Of a DNA stretch of 64,000 bases, positions 17,880 to 26,664 are shown piece by piece. Source of the DNA: Solirubrobacterales bacterium (GTDB lineage: Bacteria > Actinomycetota > Thermoleophilia > Solirubrobacterales > Solirubrobacteraceae); NCBI GenBank assembly GCA_027449125.1, contig DAIDME010000014.1, positions 1 to 64,000 of the forward strand, read 5' to 3'. A program made the translations under genes and the position numbers. The notes under the pieces were generated by a model that saw only the letters and a program-made list of their open reading frames with translations, was not told where the DNA came from and did not search any database. Within the stretch, counting starts at the first letter, position 1. Every line of letters begins with the position of its first letter.

Positions 17880-19169
17880 TCACCGAGTATCGGGGCCGCC
17901 CAGCGGGGCGGCCCCGGCGTTGACGACCATGCCGCCGCCGGGAGCGGATGCGGCCGGCCGCGGTATCCAGCGCCAGAGCGCGACCCCGGCGGCGACGCCG
18001 ACCAGCCCGCTCACGACCAGGCCGTTACCGAGCCCGCCCACGCCGGTTGCCAGCGAGAGGATCACCGGGCCGAGCGCGGCGCCGGCGTCCGCCAGCTCGC
18101 GAAAGACCGCCAGGAACGTCAGGCGGCCGGCGGCGGGCGAGGCGTCGGCGGCGAGGGTCATCACGATCCCGGAGCCGATGCCGTTGCCGAAGCCCATCAG
18201 CGCCGCGACCAGGATCAGCGTCGTGAGCCCGTGGGTGAGCGGCATCAGGATGCAGGCGACGCCCATGACGACCGTGCACGGGACGGCCACGATGCGCCGG
18301 CCGTGACGGTCCATCACCCTGCCGGCCGGGTAGAAGGTCAGGGCGTCCACGGCACCGGCGATGCCGTAGACGATCGAGCTCTCGGCCGGTGAGACGCCGA
18401 TGTGGTGCGCCCACAGGGGGATCACCGTCTGGCGTGTCTGGCGGACCGCCGAGAGCAACAGCACGCCCAGGCCGAGCGTGGCAAACAGCCGCCAGTGCTC
18501 GCGCACGACCCTGCGAGTCGTCACCTCTGCCCCGGCCAGCCGCCGCTCGGGGCTCAGCTCGAGGTCGGGTGCGCGGTGAACGACCAGTGCGGCCAGCCCG
18601 ATCGCGGCAACGCCGACCAGGTAGGCCGCGCGCACGCCGCCGAGCTCGTTGGCGAGCGCGCCGAGAAACGGCCCCGCGAAGACGCCGATCCGCATCGTGC
18701 CGCCGAGCGTCGAGAGCGCGCGGGCGCGCATCTCGGACGGCACCATCTCAACCAGGTAGGACTGGCGGGCGAGGTTGTAGACGGAGCTTGCGCAGCCGAC
18801 CAGGAAGACCCCCAGCGCAAAGACGACGACCGAGCCGGGGCTGCGGCCCAGGTAGATCAGGCACAGGCCGAGACCGGCGACGGTGATCGCGGCCGCGGCC
18901 AGCATCGCGCGGCGCTCCCCGATGCGGGTGGCGAGTATTCCCGCCGGGATGTTGGTCAGCAGCGAGCCGATCCCGAGCAGCGAGCCGATGAAGGCGGTCA
19001 CCGCCGTGCTCGCGCCGCGCTGGTAGGCGGAGGTGACGATCACGGGCAGCATTGCACCGGAGGCCAGCCCGAAGAGCGCCGCGGGCGCGAACGCCGGCAG
19101 CGCGACCGAGCGCAGACGGAACGGAGGCTCGCTCTGCGGCTGCCCCGGTGCTCGGTTGGCGCCGGCCAT
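17880..19169 (-). CDS. MFS transporter
   Basis: 12-TM-like hydrophobic pattern; TRIGERRAML, RVMDRHGRRIVAV loops. Confidence 0.85.
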   Translation of the reverse strand: MAGANRAPGQPQSEPPFRLRSVALPAFAPAALFGLASGAMLPVIVTSAYQRGASTAVTAFIGSLLGIGSLLTNIPAGILATRIGERRAMLAAAAITVAGLGLCLIYLGRSPGSVVVFALGVFLVGCASSVYNLARQSYLVEMVPSEMRARALSTLGGTMRIGVFAGPFLGALANELGGVRAAYLVGVAAIGLAALVVHRAPDLELSPERRLAGAEVTTRRVVREHWRLFATLGLGVLLLSAVRQTRQTVIPLWAHHIGVSPAESSIVYGIAGAVDALTFYPAGRVMDRHGRRIVAVPCTVVMGVACILMPLTHGLTTLILVAALMGFGNGIGSGIVMTLAADASPAAGRLTFLAVFRELADAGAALGPVILSLATGVGGLGNGLVVSGLVGVAAGVALWRWIPRPAASAPGGGMVVNAGAAPLGGPDTR

Positions 19170-19227
19170 GGCAGCCAGCTTGCCAGCTGACGCGCACAAG
19201 TGGCACGCTGTGGGTAGCCAAGGGGCC

Positions 19228-19968
19228 ATGCTCGGACTACCAGACACGATCGAGGCGCTGCTGTTCGACATGGACGGCGTGCTCACGCAGACCGCCACTG
19301 TCCACGCGCAGGCGTGGAAGCAGGCCTTTGACGACTTCCTGCGCGAGCGTGCGCAGGCGACGGGCGACCGGATCGCGCCCTTCGACGCGGAGTCCGATTA
19401 CGACGAGTACGTGGACGGCAAGCCGCGCGAGGACGGTGTGCGCTCGTTCCTGGCCTCACGCGGTATCGCACTGCCGGAGGGAGCGGCGGACGACCCGCCC
19501 GGCGCCCGCACCGTGCACGGGCTCGGCAACGACAAGAACGGGCGGATGCTCGCGCTGATCCACCGTGACGGCGTGAAGCCCTATCCGGGCTCGTTGCGCT
19601 ACCTGCGCGCGGCCAAGCGGGCCGGCCGGCGGGTCGCGGTCGTCTCCTCGAGCACCAACACGCACGAGGTGCTCACCGCGGCGGGAATCGATGAGCTGTT
19701 CGCGACCGTCGTCGACGGACACGTGGCCGAGCGAGAGCGGCTCTCCGGCAAGCCGGCGCCCGACACCTACCTCGCCGCCGCCGCCGAGCTGCAGACCGAC
19801 CCGCAGCGCGCGGCCGTGTTCGAAGACGCGCTGGCGGGTGTCGCGGCGGGCCGAGCCGGGGCCTTCGGGTATGTCGTCGGCGTGGACCGCGTCGGCCAGC
19901 GCGAGGCTCTGCTCGAGCACGGTGCCGACGTGGTGGTCGCCGATCTGGCAGAGCTGCTCGGGCCGTGA
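19228..19968 (+). CDS. HAD hydrolase, beta-phosphoglucomutase family
   Basis: ALLFDMDGVLTQTATVHAQAWK; VVSSSTNTHEVL; KPAPDTYL; VFEDALAGVAAG. Confidence 0.88.
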   Translation: MLGLPDTIEALLFDMDGVLTQTATVHAQAWKQAFDDFLRERAQATGDRIAPFDAESDYDEYVDGKPREDGVRSFLASRGIALPEGAADDPPGARTVHGLGNDKNGRMLALIHRDGVKPYPGSLRYLRAAKRAGRRVAVVSSSTNTHEVLTAAGIDELFATVVDGHVAERERLSGKPAPDTYLAAAAELQTDPQRAAVFEDALAGVAAGRAGAFGYVVGVDRVGQREALLEHGADVVVADLAELLGP

Positions 19969-22328
19969 TTCAGCAGCCCGGATACCGCACCGAGCCGTGG
20001 GCGATCCGCGAGCGCGACCTCGACCTCGAGCGCCTGGCCCAGGGCGAGTCGGTGTTCGCGCTCTCGAACGGCCACATCGGCCTGCGCGGGAACCTCGACG
20101 AGGGTGAGCCCAACGGCGTTCCCGGGACGTACCTTGGGGGCTTCTGGGACACGCGCCGGCTCCCCTACGCCGAGGCCGGCTACGGCGATCCCGAACAGGG
20201 GCAGATGGTGGTCAACGTCACCAACGGCAAGGTGATACGGCTGCTGGTCGACGACTCGCCCTTCGACGTCCGCTACGGCACCTTAGGCCGCCACGAGCGC
20301 GTGCTCGACCTGCGATCCGGGACGCTCGAGCGCGATCTGGAGTGGACCACGCCCGCGCACAGCACGGTGGCGGTGCGCTCGACGCGGCTCGTGTCGCTGG
20401 TGCAGCGCTCGATCGCCGCGATCCGCTACGAGGTGCGGGCCCTCGACCGCGCGGTACGGGTGGTGTTGCAGTCTGAGCTGGTGGCCAACGAGCGGTTGGC
20501 CGTCGCCGCCGATGACCCTCGCGCCCAGAGCGCGCAGCAGGCTGACCTGCTGGCGGTGGACCACGACCACGCCGGGCTGCGCGCGCTGCTGGTGCACCGC
20601 ACCGCGGGCAGCGGCCTCTATGTCGCGGCCGCGATGGATCACGAGCTTGAGGCCCCGGGCAGCGAGCTGCATGAAGTCGAAGCATCCGGTGACGTGGCCC
20701 GGATGAGCGTGGGCGCCACGCTCCAGCCGGGCGAGTCGCTCGTGCTGATCAAGTTCCTGGCCTACGGATGGTCGCGCAAGCGCTCCGGGCAGGCGCTCAC
20801 CGACCAGGTGCTCGCGGCGCTCACGCAGGCGCGAGCGACCGGCTGGACGGGCCTGCTGAAGGAGCAGCGGGACGCTCTCGACGCGTTCTGGGAACACGGC
20901 GACGTGGAGATCGAGGGCGACCCAGCGCTGCAGCAGGCCGTGCGCTTCGGACTCTTCCACGTGCTGCAGGCGGCGGCGCGCGCACAGCAGCGGGCGATCG
21001 CCGCCAAGGGTCTCACGGGACCTGGCTACGACGGCCACGCCTTCTGGGACACGGAGTCGTTCGTGCTGCCGCTGCTCACCTACACCCTCCCCCAGGCCGC
21101 GGCCGACGCCCTACGCTGGCGCCACTCGACGCTGCGACGAGCGGGCCGCCGCGCGCGTGAGCTGGGGCTCGCCGGCGCCGCATTCCCGTGGCGCACGATC
21201 CACGGCGAAGAGTGCTCTGGCTACTGGCCGGCGGGCGCGGCCGCCTTTCACATAAACGCGGACATCGCCGCCGCCGCGGCGCGTTACGTCGAGGCCAGCG
21301 GCGATGAGCGGTTCGAGCGGGAAGTCGGCCTGGAGCTGCTGGTGGCGACCGCGAGGCTGTGGATGGCCCTCGGCCACTTCGACGCCGACGGCCGCTTTCG
21401 CATCGATGGTGTGACCGGCCCTGATGAGTACAGCGCGATCGCCGACAACAACCTCTACACCAACCTGATGGCCAAGCGCAACCTCACCGCCGCGGCGGCG
21501 ACCGTGGCACGCTGGCGGCAGGCAGCCGACGAGCTCGGCGTCAGCGAGGACGAGCCCGGCGGCTGGCTGGCAGCCGCCCGCGTGATGCGGATCCCCTTCG
21601 ACGAGCGCCTCGGGGTCCACCAGCAGACGGAAGGCTTCACCGCGCACGCCCGCTTCGACTTTGCCGCAGCGGGCCCAGACAGCTACCCGCTGATGCTGCA
21701 CTTCCCGTACTTTGAGCTCTACCGCAAGCAGGTCGTCAAGCAGGCCGACCTGGTGCTCGCTATGCACGTCTGCACGGATGAGTTCACGCCGGCCCATAAG
21801 CTTGCGAACTTTGATTACTACGAGCCACTGACCGTCCGTGACTCGTCGCTGTCGGCCTGTACGCAGGCGGTGATCGCGGCCGAGGTCGGCTACCTGGACC
21901 TGGCCCACGCCTACTTCCGGGAGGCGGCCCTGATGGACCTGGACGACCTGGAGCACAACGTGCGCGACGGGCTGCACATCGCCTCGCTGGCGGGCGCATG
22001 GATCGCCGCTGTGGCCGGTTTCGGCGGTATGCGCGACGACGGCGGCCAGCTGAGCTTCGCGCCGGCGTTGCCGGCGGCGATCGCCCGGCTGCGCTTCCGC
22101 ATGCTCTACCGGGGCTCGACGCTCGAGGTCGTCGTCGAGCGCCGCGAGGTCACCTATGCGCTGCTCGACGGCCCGGCGATAGTGATCCACGACCGGGGCG
22201 AAGCCGTCGAGCTCGCGGCGGGACGGCCGGTCAAGCGGCCGCTCGAGGCGCCTGTCAAGCGCGGCGAGGTGCCACGCCAGCCGCCGGGCCGGGAACCGCG
22301 CCATCAGGGCCGCCACGCCGCCACATGA
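19965..22328 (+). CDS. Glycoside hydrolase family 65 (trehalose/maltose/kojibiose phosphorylase-type)
   Basis: ALSNGHIGLRGNLDEG; GHAFWDTESFVLPLL; GVTGPDEYSAIADNNLYTNLMAK; overlaps the beta-PGM gene by 4 bp. Confidence 0.9.
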   Translation: MIQQPGYRTEPWAIRERDLDLERLAQGESVFALSNGHIGLRGNLDEGEPNGVPGTYLGGFWDTRRLPYAEAGYGDPEQGQMVVNVTNGKVIRLLVDDSPFDVRYGTLGRHERVLDLRSGTLERDLEWTTPAHSTVAVRSTRLVSLVQRSIAAIRYEVRALDRAVRVVLQSELVANERLAVAADDPRAQSAQQADLLAVDHDHAGLRALLVHRTAGSGLYVAAAMDHELEAPGSELHEVEASGDVARMSVGATLQPGESLVLIKFLAYGWSRKRSGQALTDQVLAALTQARATGWTGLLKEQRDALDAFWEHGDVEIEGDPALQQAVRFGLFHVLQAAARAQQRAIAAKGLTGPGYDGHAFWDTESFVLPLLTYTLPQAAADALRWRHSTLRRAGRRARELGLAGAAFPWRTIHGEECSGYWPAGAAAFHINADIAAAAARYVEASGDERFEREVGLELLVATARLWMALGHFDADGRFRIDGVTGPDEYSAIADNNLYTNLMAKRNLTAAAATVARWRQAADELGVSEDEPGGWLAAARVMRIPFDERLGVHQQTEGFTAHARFDFAAAGPDSYPLMLHFPYFELYRKQVVKQADLVLAMHVCTDEFTPAHKLANFDYYEPLTVRDSSLSACTQAVIAAEVGYLDLAHAYFREAALMDLDDLEHNVRDGLHIASLAGAWIAAVAGFGGMRDDGGQLSFAPALPAAIARLRFRMLYRGSTLEVVVERREVTYALLDGPAIVIHDRGEAVELAAGRPVKRPLEAPVKRGEVPRQPPGREPRHQGRHAAT

Positions 22329-22767
22329 CGATGTGCGGGCCGATCGGCGGAACGTCGAAGACCTCCCCCCAGGCGCTCATCCCGCCGCGCTCGTAGAGCC
22401 CGCGTGCGGCGATGCGCGCGTTACACCACAGGATCCCGCCGCCGTCGTGGGCGACGTGCGCGATCAGGGCGTCGAGCACGGCGCCGCCCACTCCCCGGTT
22501 GCGGTGCGCGGGCGCTACCGCCATGCCACGCAGCTGCCGCGCCCCGCTGTCCGCAGGGGCGAATGGCGGCGGGTGCGGCGTGAGCACCGCGACGCCGATC
22601 ACCCGATCCCGGCTGTCCAGCGCCGCGTAGGCGACGGTGTCAGGCGCTGTCGCGTCGGGCGGCAGGTAGGGCGTCTCGGCCGGCAGGTGCGGGCGCAGCA
22701 CCGCCTTGCGCAGCGCCAGGGTGCGCTCGACCGGTACGCGGCGCACCGTGTAGCTCTCGGTGATCAC
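22255..22767 (-). CDS. GNAT family N-acetyltransferase
   Basis: LRGMAVAPAHRNRGVGGAVLDALIAHV acetyl-CoA binding motif. Confidence 0.82.
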   Translation of the reverse strand: MITESYTVRRVPVERTLALRKAVLRPHLPAETPYLPPDATAPDTVAYAALDSRDRVIGVAVLTPHPPPFAPADSGARQLRGMAVAPAHRNRGVGGAVLDALIAHVAHDGGGILWCNARIAARGLYERGGMSAWGEVFDVPPIGPHIVMWRRGGPDGAVPGPAAGVAPRRA

Positions 22768-23076
22768 AGAGGGCGATGCTGGCACAGTGGGCGGCGAGCG
22801 TGGCTCCCGATGTTCGCGATCTACGCGAGCGCGGCGAGCTTCCTGCTTGGCGCGGTGCTCGTGCTGATGCTGCAGGCGCGCACCGCACGGGGCGTGTCGG
22901 CGCTTGCGCGGGGCGGCCGGTCCGTAGGTCACAGCCAGACTGGTCGGCGCGGGAGCCGTGCCCCTGTGGCCGGTGATCGCGGCGATCCTCGCCGCAGGGG
23001 CGCTGCCGACGACGGCGATCGCCAAGACGGCCGAGGCCAGCGGGGCGGCTGTGCCTGCCGCGCACGTCTGAGGGGA

Positions 23077-24312
23077 TCAGGCGGGCGCCTGCTGGGCCCC
23101 CTGCACCGCCGCCACCGCCGTCTCGAGATGGGCCCGGCGCTGCTCGCGGCGCGTGACCAGCCAAACGGCGCTCATCGCCACCACGGCGGCGATCGACACC
23201 AGCAGGATCCGGTAGTTGACCACTGTGATCAGCGCCGCTCCCCCGGCGATGGAGACCGCCTGGGGTGCGCCGAGCAGAAGGCTCGCCGCGGCATCGACGC
23301 GGCCCAGCAGCGCGTTCGGCGTCAGGCGCTGCAGCGCGGTGTTGTAGCCGACGAGCAACCAGGGAACCCCGACGCCGGCAAGCAGCATGCCCGGGATCAC
23401 AGCCGTCAGCGTCGGCGCCGTCAAGGCGAACAGCCCAATCGCCATCAGCCCGAGCCCGGCGGCCACGAGGCCGCCGGCACCGAGGCGGTGCATGACGCGC
23501 GCTGCCGCCAGGGCGCCGGCGAGCGCGCCGGCGCCCTGCAGCGAAACCAGCACGCCGAGGAACGGCGGCGAGCGATGCAGACCGTCGGTCACGACCGCGA
23601 AGCCGATCGACTCGAGCAGGCCCGCGAGCAGGAGCGTGGCCGCGACCGCCACTGTCATCTGTCTCAAGGGGACGCTGCGGCGTAGGTAGCTGATGCCGGC
23701 GAGCGTGTAGCCGCGCCAGGAGGGGTGCTGCTCGGGACTCGTGTCCGGCTCGCGCACAGTGATAGCCGCCAGCGTCCCGGCTGCGAACAGAAACGTGGCC
23801 GCATCGAACAGGCCCAGGGCGGCGCCGCCGATCAGGGTGAAGAGCCCGGCCCCGGCAAGCGGGGCGAACAGCCGGCAGCCCTCCGACACGGTCGAGCTGA
23901 AGGCGTTCGCCTCCCCCAGCTGCTCGCCGCGAAAGATCAGCGCAAGCATCGCCGAGCCGCCGGCTGAGAGCACCGTGGCGCCCGCGCCGTAGAGTGCCAT
24001 CACCAGGTAGATGAGCCACACCTCGCCGCGGCCGTGCACCAGCACCAGCGAGCAGACCACGGCGGCCGTGAGGAGGTTGACGGTGATCAGCAGCCGCCGC
24101 CGCGGGAGACGGTCGACGAGCGTGCCCGCAAGCGGCGAGAGCAGCGACGGGGCGACGAAGAAGAAGAAAGTGAGGCCGGCGGCGCCGTTTGAGCCGGTGA
24201 GCGTCTTGACCCAGATGCCCATCGCCAGAAACAGCACCCGGTCACCCACGCTCGATACGGCGGTGCCGACGAGGTAGAGACGGCGCTCGGGGCCCGAGAA
24301 CAGGGCGCGCAT
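23077..24312 (-). CDS. MFS transporter
   Basis: MRALFSGPERRLYLVGTAVSSVGDRVLFLAMGIWVKTLTGSNGAAGL; multiple TM helices. Confidence 0.87.
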   Translation of the reverse strand: MRALFSGPERRLYLVGTAVSSVGDRVLFLAMGIWVKTLTGSNGAAGLTFFFFVAPSLLSPLAGTLVDRLPRRRLLITVNLLTAAVVCSLVLVHGRGEVWLIYLVMALYGAGATVLSAGGSAMLALIFRGEQLGEANAFSSTVSEGCRLFAPLAGAGLFTLIGGAALGLFDAATFLFAAGTLAAITVREPDTSPEQHPSWRGYTLAGISYLRRSVPLRQMTVAVAATLLLAGLLESIGFAVVTDGLHRSPPFLGVLVSLQGAGALAGALAAARVMHRLGAGGLVAAGLGLMAIGLFALTAPTLTAVIPGMLLAGVGVPWLLVGYNTALQRLTPNALLGRVDAAASLLLGAPQAVSIAGGAALITVVNYRILLVSIAAVVAMSAVWLVTRREQRRAHLETAVAAVQGAQQAPA

Positions 24313-24956
24313 CAGGCTTCGGGGCGGGCGCCGCTGGGTTCTGAGGTGGCTGGGCGCAGCGGGTAGGCGAAGGCCAGGAACTCGACCGGCGCAGCGCCTG
24401 GCGGGCGCTTGGTGGGGTCCGCATGGCGCTCGCGGTAGCGCAGCAGCAGCGGCGAGATCTCGCTCTCGAGCGCCTCGAGCTCTTCTGGTGTGACCCACCA
24501 GATGGTCTGCATCGCCGCCTCGGCGCGACGCCAGCGCGGCGGATAGCTGCCCTTGGTCGCCCACCATCGGCGCAGGCGCGCGAGTGCCCGCTCGTACATC
24601 ACCAGTGAGAGCTGCGACAGGCCCACGGCAACTTCTGGTGCGCTGTCTGTGCCGGGTTGCAGCGCAAGCACGCGGTCGGCGAGCCGCCATGGGCGGTTGC
24701 GGCCCGGGCCCGGGCCTGCCTCCGCGACAAATCCGTACTTGGCCAGCTGACGCAGGTGAAAGGAGCAGCCGGCAGGGCTCTCCCCGAGCACCCTGCCCGC
24801 CTCGGTCGCCGTCAGCGGCCCCGCTGCCGCGAGCTCCTCCATCAGCGCCAGCCGCAGCGGATGGGCCAGGGCGCGGATCGCGCGTGGGTCGGTCAGCTCG
24901 GTGACCGGCACCGGCGCGTCCGCAGGCTGATCCTCACTCAAGTCATGTCCGCTCAC
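24312..24956 (-). CDS. ArsR-family winged-helix regulator
   Basis: DPRAIRALAHPLRLALMEELAAAGPLTATEAGRVLGESPAGCSFHLRQLAKYGFV; ATGA overlap with the MFS gene. Confidence 0.9.
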   Translation of the reverse strand: MSGHDLSEDQPADAPVPVTELTDPRAIRALAHPLRLALMEELAAAGPLTATEAGRVLGESPAGCSFHLRQLAKYGFVAEAGPGPGRNRPWRLADRVLALQPGTDSAPEVAVGLSQLSLVMYERALARLRRWWATKGSYPPRWRRAEAAMQTIWWVTPEELEALESEISPLLLRYRERHADPTKRPPGAAPVEFLAFAYPLRPATSEPSGARPEA

Positions 24957-24966
24957 ACCTCACAAC

Positions 24967-24997
24967 ATACCTTGCGAAAGATTTCTTTTCAAGGTAT
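24967..24997. promoter_or_regulatory. Inverted repeat, candidate operator for the ArsR-type regulator
   Basis: ATACCTTG-cgaaagatttctttt-CAAGGTAT, 10 bp upstream of the regulator start. Confidence 0.65.
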
Positions 24998-25059
24998 GGC
25001 GGCGCGAGCCTGCCGCGCGAACGGGCGCGCGAGCGGACGCGATTTGCCAACCTGTCGCG

Positions 25060-26109
25060 GTGGTGACCGCGAGCACTGACCAGATCCCCATCTTTGACGG
25101 ACACAACGACGCGCTGACACGCCCCGACCACGCGCGCCTGGCAGGTGGCCGTGAGGGCGGACACCTGGACCTGCCGCGGATGCGTGCGGGCGGCGTGCGC
25201 GGCGGGATCTTCGCCGTCTTCGTCGAGTCGCGACGCGCCGCGCGCGAGCCGGTGGCCGATACTCCCGGCGCCTTCTACGAGCCGCCCGCGGGGCGGGTGC
25301 CGTACCCGCGTGCGGCCGCGCTGACAGCCGCCGGTGCGGGGCGACTGCTGGCGTTGGAGCGCGAGGGTTCGGTGCGAGTCGCGCGCGGCAGTGCCGACCT
25401 GGACGCCGCGCGTGACGGCGAGGGACCGCCGGTGGCGGTGCTCCACTTTGAGGGCGCCGAGGCGGTGGACGGCCAGCTCGAGAGCCTCGAGAGCTGGTAC
25501 GCGGCGGGACTGCGCTCACTCGGGCCCGTGTGGAGCCGGCCCAACCGCTTCGCCCACGGCGTGCCGTTCGCCTTCCCGTCCTCCCCCGACACCGGCCCCG
25601 GCCTGTCCGCCGACGGGCGGCGCCTCGTGCGCCGCTGCGCCGAGCTCGGGATCGCGGTGGACCTCGCGCACATGAACGAGGCCGGCTTCTGGGACGTGGC
25701 GCAGCTGGACCTGGGCCCGTTAATCGTGAGCCACACGGGTGCGCACGCGATCGCCCCGAACTCGCGCAACCTCACAGACGCGCAGATCGACGCGGTCGGC
25801 GCGAGCGGCGGCCTGATTGGAATCGTCTTCTCCTGCTACTTCGTACGTCCCGACTACGCCAACGACCCCGAGGGCACGCCGCTCTCACAGATCGTCGCCC
25901 ACGTGCGCCACGTCGCGGAGCGGATCGGGGTCGCACACGTCGCCTTCGGCTCGGACTTTGACGGCACGACGATCCCGGCGGCGCTGGGTGACGTGGCCGG
26001 GATGCCGCGGCTGCTCGCTGCGCTGGCGGAGGGCGGGTTCAGCGATGAGGAGATCCGCCTGATCGCCTGGGATAACTGGCGGCGGGCACTCGGCGCCTGG
26101 TGGCGCTGA
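25060..26109 (+). CDS. Membrane dipeptidase, peptidase family M19
   Basis: IPIFDGHNDALTRP; VAVLHFEGAEAV; LIVSHTGAHAIAPNSRNLTDAQI; AFGSDFDGTTIPAAL. Confidence 0.9.
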   Translation: MVTASTDQIPIFDGHNDALTRPDHARLAGGREGGHLDLPRMRAGGVRGGIFAVFVESRRAAREPVADTPGAFYEPPAGRVPYPRAAALTAAGAGRLLALEREGSVRVARGSADLDAARDGEGPPVAVLHFEGAEAVDGQLESLESWYAAGLRSLGPVWSRPNRFAHGVPFAFPSSPDTGPGLSADGRRLVRRCAELGIAVDLAHMNEAGFWDVAQLDLGPLIVSHTGAHAIAPNSRNLTDAQIDAVGASGGLIGIVFSCYFVRPDYANDPEGTPLSQIVAHVRHVAERIGVAHVAFGSDFDGTTIPAALGDVAGMPRLLAALAEGGFSDEEIRLIAWDNWRRALGAWWR

Positions 26110-26196
26110 CGCGCGCTGCCGGCTGGCGGCACCGACACACGCTGTCGGCTGGCGGCACCGACGCGCGCTGCCGGCTGGCGGCACTGACACACGCCG
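26108..26196. repeat. 26-bp tandem repeat, 3 full copies plus partial
   Basis: GACGCGCGCTGCCGGCTGGCGGCACC / GACACACGCTGTCGGCTGGCGGCACC / GACGCGCGCTGCCGGCTGGCGGCACT / GACACACGCCG; full units contain TGYCG-GCTGG-CGGCA hairpins. Confidence 0.85.
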
Positions 26197-26274
26197 GGAA
26201 GGTACGGCCAGAACCCGTCACAAACGCCGGTATCCGGCCGTTCCCTGACGCCGGTCGCAGTGCCCTTGGGGGGC

Positions 26275-26664
26275 TCAGCGGTGCAGCACGCCCGCTTGCG
26301 CGAACGGCGCAAGCGTCTGGCCCGTGACGGACAAGTCGCCGAGCGCCTCGTCGATCTGCTCGGCGATCTGCCTGGCCGAGAGCCCCCTGTCCTCAGGGTC
26401 GTCGGACATCTGCCCGTGCACCTTGGTCGCGAGCACGTAGGAGTCACGACGGCGGCTCGAGAGGATCTCGCCCCACGCGCTCTCGGCGGCGCCGCGGCCG
26501 TACACGTTGACGGTGTCAAACAAGTTGATGCCCGCCTCGAAGGCGGCCTCGGGACACGCAGGCGTCTGCTCGGAGGCGACCCCACCCGCGTAGGTGAGCC
26601 AGGCTCCCAGAGAGATCTCGGAGACCTCGAGCTCAGAGCCTCCTGGCTTGCGGTGGCGCACCAT
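26275..26664 (-). pseudogene. Internally deleted aldo/keto reductase
   Basis: N-terminus ELEVSEISLGAWLTYAGGV...GINLFDTVNVYGRGAAESAWGEIL...YVLATKV, then directly QIDEALGDLSVTGQTLAPFAQAGVLHR*; 129 aa against about 320 aa expected. Confidence 0.75.

Noticed and set aside
17370-18392. 340-aa + strand ORF
   Set aside because: Antisense across hemW and MFS genes, no domain motifs.
22333-23685. 450-aa + strand ORF
   Set aside because: Antisense to GNAT and MFS genes over most of its length; only the short 22810 TM-like segment merits a note.
26108-26196. Possible CRISPR array
   Set aside because: Units are directly contiguous without spacers; it is a simple 26-bp tandem repeat.
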